Shown: positions 61,258-64,000 of the stretch, one piece after another
Layout of the letters: the number at the start of each line of letters is the position of its first letter
Numbering within the stretch: the first letter of the stretch is position 1
DNA from: Thiodiazotropha sp050305635
GTDB lineage: Bacteria; Pseudomonadota; Gammaproteobacteria; Chromatiales; Chromatiaceae
Reading direction: 5' to 3'
Length of the DNA stretch: 64,000 nt
Assembly (NCBI GenBank): GCA_050305635.1
Contig: JBNLFS010000050.1
Coordinates: 31,508 to 95,507, forward strand
Made by a program: the position numbers and the translations under genes
The notes under the pieces: model-generated
What the model saw: the letters and a program-made list of their open reading frames with translations, nothing else
The model's database searches: none
What the model was told of the DNA's origin: nothing

Positions 61258-62426
61258 GCCGGGTCTCCGCTGAGTGTGGCGCTGAGTGTCGCCAGTGCAT
61301 CCAACAGGCGTTGCAGATGCCGGTCGGTGTGCGAGGCGCTGAAGGTGATGCGTAAGCGGGCACTGCCCTCCGGCACGGTGGGCGGGCGGATGGCGGTGAC
61401 CAGAATACCCCGGGTCTCCAGCTGGCGGCTCCAGTCGAGGGCCTGCTCCGCGCTACCGGCGAGCACCGGCTGGATCGGGGTCATGGAATCCATCAGCGGC
61501 AGGCCGATCTGCGCCGCCTGTTCACGAAAGCGCGCCACCAGTGTCCTCAAGCGTTCGCGCCGCCAGTGCTCCTGTTGCGCGATGCGCAGGCTGACCCGGG
61601 TGGCGGCGGCAATGGCGGGAGGTGTCGCAGTGGTATAGATGTAGCTGCGGGCCTGCTGGATCAGGGTCTCGATCAATGCCTCGCTGCCGGCGACGAAGGC
61701 GCCGAAGCTGCCGAAGCCCTTGCCCAGGGTACCCATGAGGATCGGCACCGCATCCGCATCCAGGCCGAAATGGCTGAGACTGCCGCCGCCCTGTGAACCC
61801 AACACCCCCAGGCCGTGGGCATCATCGACCATCAGCCAGGCCCCGTGACGGTGGGCGATTTCCGCCAGTTGCGGAAGCGGCGCCAGGTCGCCGTCCATGC
61901 TGAAAACCCCGTCCGTGGCGATCAGCCGGTGACGCGCCTCGCAGGCCTGGATCTGACGCTCCAGGCTCTGCGGATCCGCGTGCTGGTAACGCTTCACCCG
62001 GGCCTGGCTGAGTTGCCCCGCATCCACCAGGGAGGCGTGGTTGAGACGATCCTGAAACAGGCCGTCGGCACTCCCCAGCAGGGCGGTGATCACCCCCTGG
62101 TTGGCCATGTAACCGGTCGAAAACAGCAAGGCTCTCGGACGGCCGGTGAAGGCGGCGAGTTCCTCCTCCAGGGCATGATGGTGATGGGAGTGACCGTTGA
62201 TCAGGTGTGCCGCGCCGCTGCCCAGTCCGTACTCCCGCAGCGCCTCGGTGGCGGCCTGAACCACCTCCGGATGGTTGGCCAGCCCCAGGTAGTCGTTGCT
62301 GCAGAAGCTCAGCATGGGCCGGCCGTCCACCGTCATCTCCGCCTGCTGGGGGGACGAGGTCACCCTGCGGACACGGTAAAGCCCGGCGGCGCGGCGTCGC
62401 GCCAGCTCATCGGTCCATGCGCTCAT
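61254..62426 (-). CDS. bioF: 8-amino-7-oxononanoate synthase
   Basis: A 390-residue PLP enzyme that condenses pimeloyl-ACP with alanine. FCSNDYLGLANHPEV is the family opening; GLGSGAAHLINGHS is the substrate loop; VDDAHGLGVLG holds the PLP-binding Asp and His; GTLGKGFGSFGAF holds the Schiff-base Lys. It follows bioB by 16 bases. Confidence 0.96.
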   Translation of the reverse strand: MSAWTDELARRRAAGLYRVRRVTSSPQQAEMTVDGRPMLSFCSNDYLGLANHPEVVQAATEALREYGLGSGAAHLINGHSHHHHALEEELAAFTGRPRALLFSTGYMANQGVITALLGSADGLFQDRLNHASLVDAGQLSQARVKRYQHADPQSLERQIQACEARHRLIATDGVFSMDGDLAPLPQLAEIAHRHGAWLMVDDAHGLGVLGSQGGGSLSHFGLDADAVPILMGTLGKGFGSFGAFVAGSEALIETLIQQARSYIYTTATPPAIAAATRVSLRIAQQEHWRRERLRTLVARFREQAAQIGLPLMDSMTPIQPVLAGSAEQALDWSRQLETRGILVTAIRPPTVPEGSARLRITFSASHTDRHLQRLLDALATLSATLSGDPA

Positions 62427-62442
62427 CGGGATTGGACTGTCT

Positions 62443-63459
62443 TCATCCGGCCCGACTGCTGCAAGGCACCTTGGCCGCCTTGACCTCGGTCTCCACCCAC
62501 TCTTCGGTATTCATGCCGAGACGTTTGAGCAACGCCAGATCCCTGTCCGCTTCCGGGTTGTCGGTGGTCAGCAGGCGTTCGCCGTAGAAGATGGAGTTGG
62601 CCCCGGCGAGGAAGCACAGCGCCTGCATCTCGTCACTCATGGCGGTACGCCCGGCGGAGAGCCGGACATAGGATTCGGGCATCAGGATGCGCGCCGTGGC
62701 GATGGTGCGCACGAACTCCAGGGGATCCAGATCCTCCACTCCGGAAAGCGGGGTGCCCTCGATCTTCACCAGCATATTGATCGGCACCGACTCCGGGTGT
62801 TTGGGCAGGTTGACCAGTTCCCGCAGCATGCTGGCCCGGTCCCGGCGCGACTCGCCCATGCCGAGAATGCCCCCGGAACAGACATTGATGCCCGCATCCC
62901 GGACATGCGCCAGGGTGTCGAGACGATCGTCGAAGGTCCGGGTGGTGATCACGTTGCCGTAGAACTCGGGGGAGGTGTCGAGGTTGTGGTTGTAGTAGTC
63001 GAGCCCCGCATCCCGCAGCTTGAAGGCCTGGGATTCGGTGAGCATACCCAGGGTCAGACAGGTCTCCAGACCCAGACCGTGAACCGCTTCCACCATCTCG
63101 ATGACCTTGTCCAGGTTCTTGTCGGTAGGATTGCGCCAGGCGGCGCCCATGCAGAAACGGGTCGCGCCCTTGTCCCGGGCCGCTTGCGCCGCCTTGACCA
63201 CATCCTCCAGGGGCATGAGTTTTTCCGCTTCCAGACCGGAGTCGTTGCGCGCGCTCTGGGAGCAGTAGCCGCAGTCCTCGGAGCAGGCGCCGGTCTTGAT
63301 GCTCAGCAGACTGCTCATCTGCACCTGGTTGGGATCGAAATGGGCCCGGTGCACGCTCTGCGCGCGAAACAGCAGATCGTTGAAGGGGAGATCCAGGATG
63401 GCTTCGATCTCGTCCAGTGTCCAGTCGTGGCGCAGGGGGTGTTCGGTCATGGGATTCAT
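62443..63459 (-). CDS. bioB: Biotin synthase
   Basis: A 338-residue radical SAM enzyme that inserts sulfur into dethiobiotin. KTGACSEDCGYCSQSA carries the CxxxCxxC cluster motif; further conserved cysteines and arginine bind the second, sulfur-donating cluster (FCMGAAWR, ETCLTLGML, YYNHNLDTSPEFY, RLSAGR). First gene of the operon. I use the ATG at 63459, with an ATG at 63450 as an alternative; a start at 63504 would reach into the operator. Confidence 0.97.
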   Translation of the reverse strand: MNPMTEHPLRHDWTLDEIEAILDLPFNDLLFRAQSVHRAHFDPNQVQMSSLLSIKTGACSEDCGYCSQSARNDSGLEAEKLMPLEDVVKAAQAARDKGATRFCMGAAWRNPTDKNLDKVIEMVEAVHGLGLETCLTLGMLTESQAFKLRDAGLDYYNHNLDTSPEFYGNVITTRTFDDRLDTLAHVRDAGINVCSGGILGMGESRRDRASMLRELVNLPKHPESVPINMLVKIEGTPLSGVEDLDPLEFVRTIATARILMPESYVRLSAGRTAMSDEMQALCFLAGANSIFYGERLLTTDNPEADRDLALLKRLGMNTEEWVETEVKAAKVPCSSRAG

Positions 63460-63504
63460 CCGCTTGAGGGTGGCTGAACCGCTAGTGTAAGGATCGGCCG
63501 ACAA

Positions 63505-63537
63505 CAGTCAACCAAATCAAATCCATCAGGTTTACAT
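63505..63537 (-). promoter_or_regulatory. BirA-type biotin operator
   Basis: On the minus strand ATGTAAACC, 15 bases, GGTTGACTG. The left half matches the TTGTAAACC-N15-GGTTTACAA consensus at eight of nine positions, the right half at six. The spacing is exact. A possible -10 (TATACA) lies just upstream. It should repress the bio operon when biotin is plentiful. Confidence 0.8.
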
Positions 63538-63899
63538 CTGTATACTTTTTAGTCACCCCGGTTCGACGGGGTTCTCCCGGGAACGGGATCTGGAGGCCGC
63601 CCCCACCCAACACCCAACCATCGTGTATTGAACCTGCACCATCAAGGTGGCACGATGCGATTACTGGTCTATCCTTGCCAGTATTGTTGTTGGCATCGGT
63701 TGTTCTTCCTCCTGTCTCATGCGATCGCTACGAAAACACAAACCATGATTTCACCCCGCATGCTGCACAGCCACATCAACCTGCACGTCGCGCCGTTCGC
63801 AAACGGACATCCCCGCATGGGGCTGCCTGCGCTCGGCGAGTAGTTGTAACTATTTGAAACCCGGGTCGCGTCGCCCTCTGTCGGAGAACAGGTAGGTCC
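63538..63899. other. Intergenic region between bio operon and right-edge gene
   Basis: About 360 bp. ORFs of 60-71 codons exist on both strands but lack ribosome sites and family resemblance. Near the right end is a GGAGAACAGGTAGGT stretch that serves the gene at 63900. I see nothing else. Confidence 0.4.
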
Positions 63900-64000
63900 A
63901 TGTCTCAAACCTTACTGCACTACACCCATATCCTGGAGATTGTCGGCGACATCATCAAGGTACAGGTACCTACGGATCTGTCGGATCGCTCCACGGTCTG
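63900..64000 (+). CDS. Start of a gene cut by the right edge
   Basis: ATG at 63900 after GGAGAACAGGTAGGT. Only 33 complete codons are present, beginning MSQTLLHYTHILEIVGDII. The beta-strand-like opening with a VGDIIKVQVP stretch recalls the N-terminal barrel of V/A-type ATPase B subunits, but the piece is too short to decide. Confidence 0.5.
   Translation, partial: MSQTLLHYTHILEIVGDIIKVQVPTDLSDRSTV

Noticed and set aside
60460..61638. 392-codon plus-strand ORF opposite bioH/bioF
   Set aside because: It spans two real genes on the other strand and has low-complexity, Arg/Ser-rich composition.
63628..63843. 71-codon ORF near the right edge
   Set aside because: No ribosome site, mixed composition and overlap with another short frame; likely chance.

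Overview
The window is a GC-rich chromosomal segment from a gammaproteobacterium. Gene orders familiar from Pseudomonas and its relatives occur here: ggt-fdx-coaD-rsmD-M16-M16 facing ftsY-ftsE-ftsX-rpoH, the yihY/arsC/wrbA/hda group, and bioBFHCD. A persulfide dioxygenase, a secreted Tyr/Pro/Gly-rich protein like sulfur globule proteins, SoxW/TlpA-like thioredoxins and a TatT-type TRAP transporter suggest a sulfur-oxidising Chromatiales-like organism. That placement is inference; there is no rRNA or other phylogenetic marker here beyond the housekeeping proteins. I see no prophage, CRISPR array or complete insertion sequence.

Layout. 1-9.2 kb: a DUF2339 membrane protein cut by the left edge, fabA, a fused aldolase/dehydrogenase, oxyR, cpdA, sfsA and the Sgp-like protein. 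9.2-12.6 kb: a minus-strand operon of two thioredoxin-fold proteins, TolC, a periplasmic adaptor and acylphosphatase, with no inner-membrane pump. 13.3-18.8 kb: a PilZ-like protein, yihY, arsC, wrbA, hda, a BolA protein and a glutaredoxin. 18.9-27.5 kb: a persulfide dioxygenase with a 39-codon small ORF, divergent from a tightly packed nine-gene operon (FAD oxidoreductase, DUF1365, Cfa-like methyltransferase, chalcone-isomerase-like, MFS, DUF3833, SDR, SnoaL-like) ending in a CarH/LitR-type MerR regulator that keeps its cobalamin-binding motifs. Three near-identical 13-bp sites lie in the divergent promoter region. 27.9-34.6 kb: an alanine symporter, a TatT-DctP-DctQ-DctM TRAP system, and an EamA transporter preceded by promoter, short leader ORF and terminator, which looks like an attenuator. 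34.9-43.8 kb: a phosphopantetheinyl transferase, queD, amt, tRNA-Met, ychF, a ParA/STAS pair, an L,D-transpeptidase and an Lpp/OprI-like lipoprotein. 44-54 kb: the ggt to rpoH block, with a CIRCE element over the rpoH promoter. 55-64 kb: a GGDEF-GGDEF-EAL protein, the biotin operon behind a BirA-type operator, and the start of a gene cut by the right edge.

Repeats are concentrated between genes: a 139-bp MITE-like element, a two-copy ~390-bp element, a two-copy CACGAAG element, a 25-bp inverted repeat and a CCCCTC/GAGGGG element. Most lie between convergent genes.

The strongest candidates for new biology are the putative cobalamin/light-responsive lipid operon that shares its control region with a persulfide dioxygenase, and the leader-peptide attenuator upstream of eamA. 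All calls come from reading the sequence; no database search was run.
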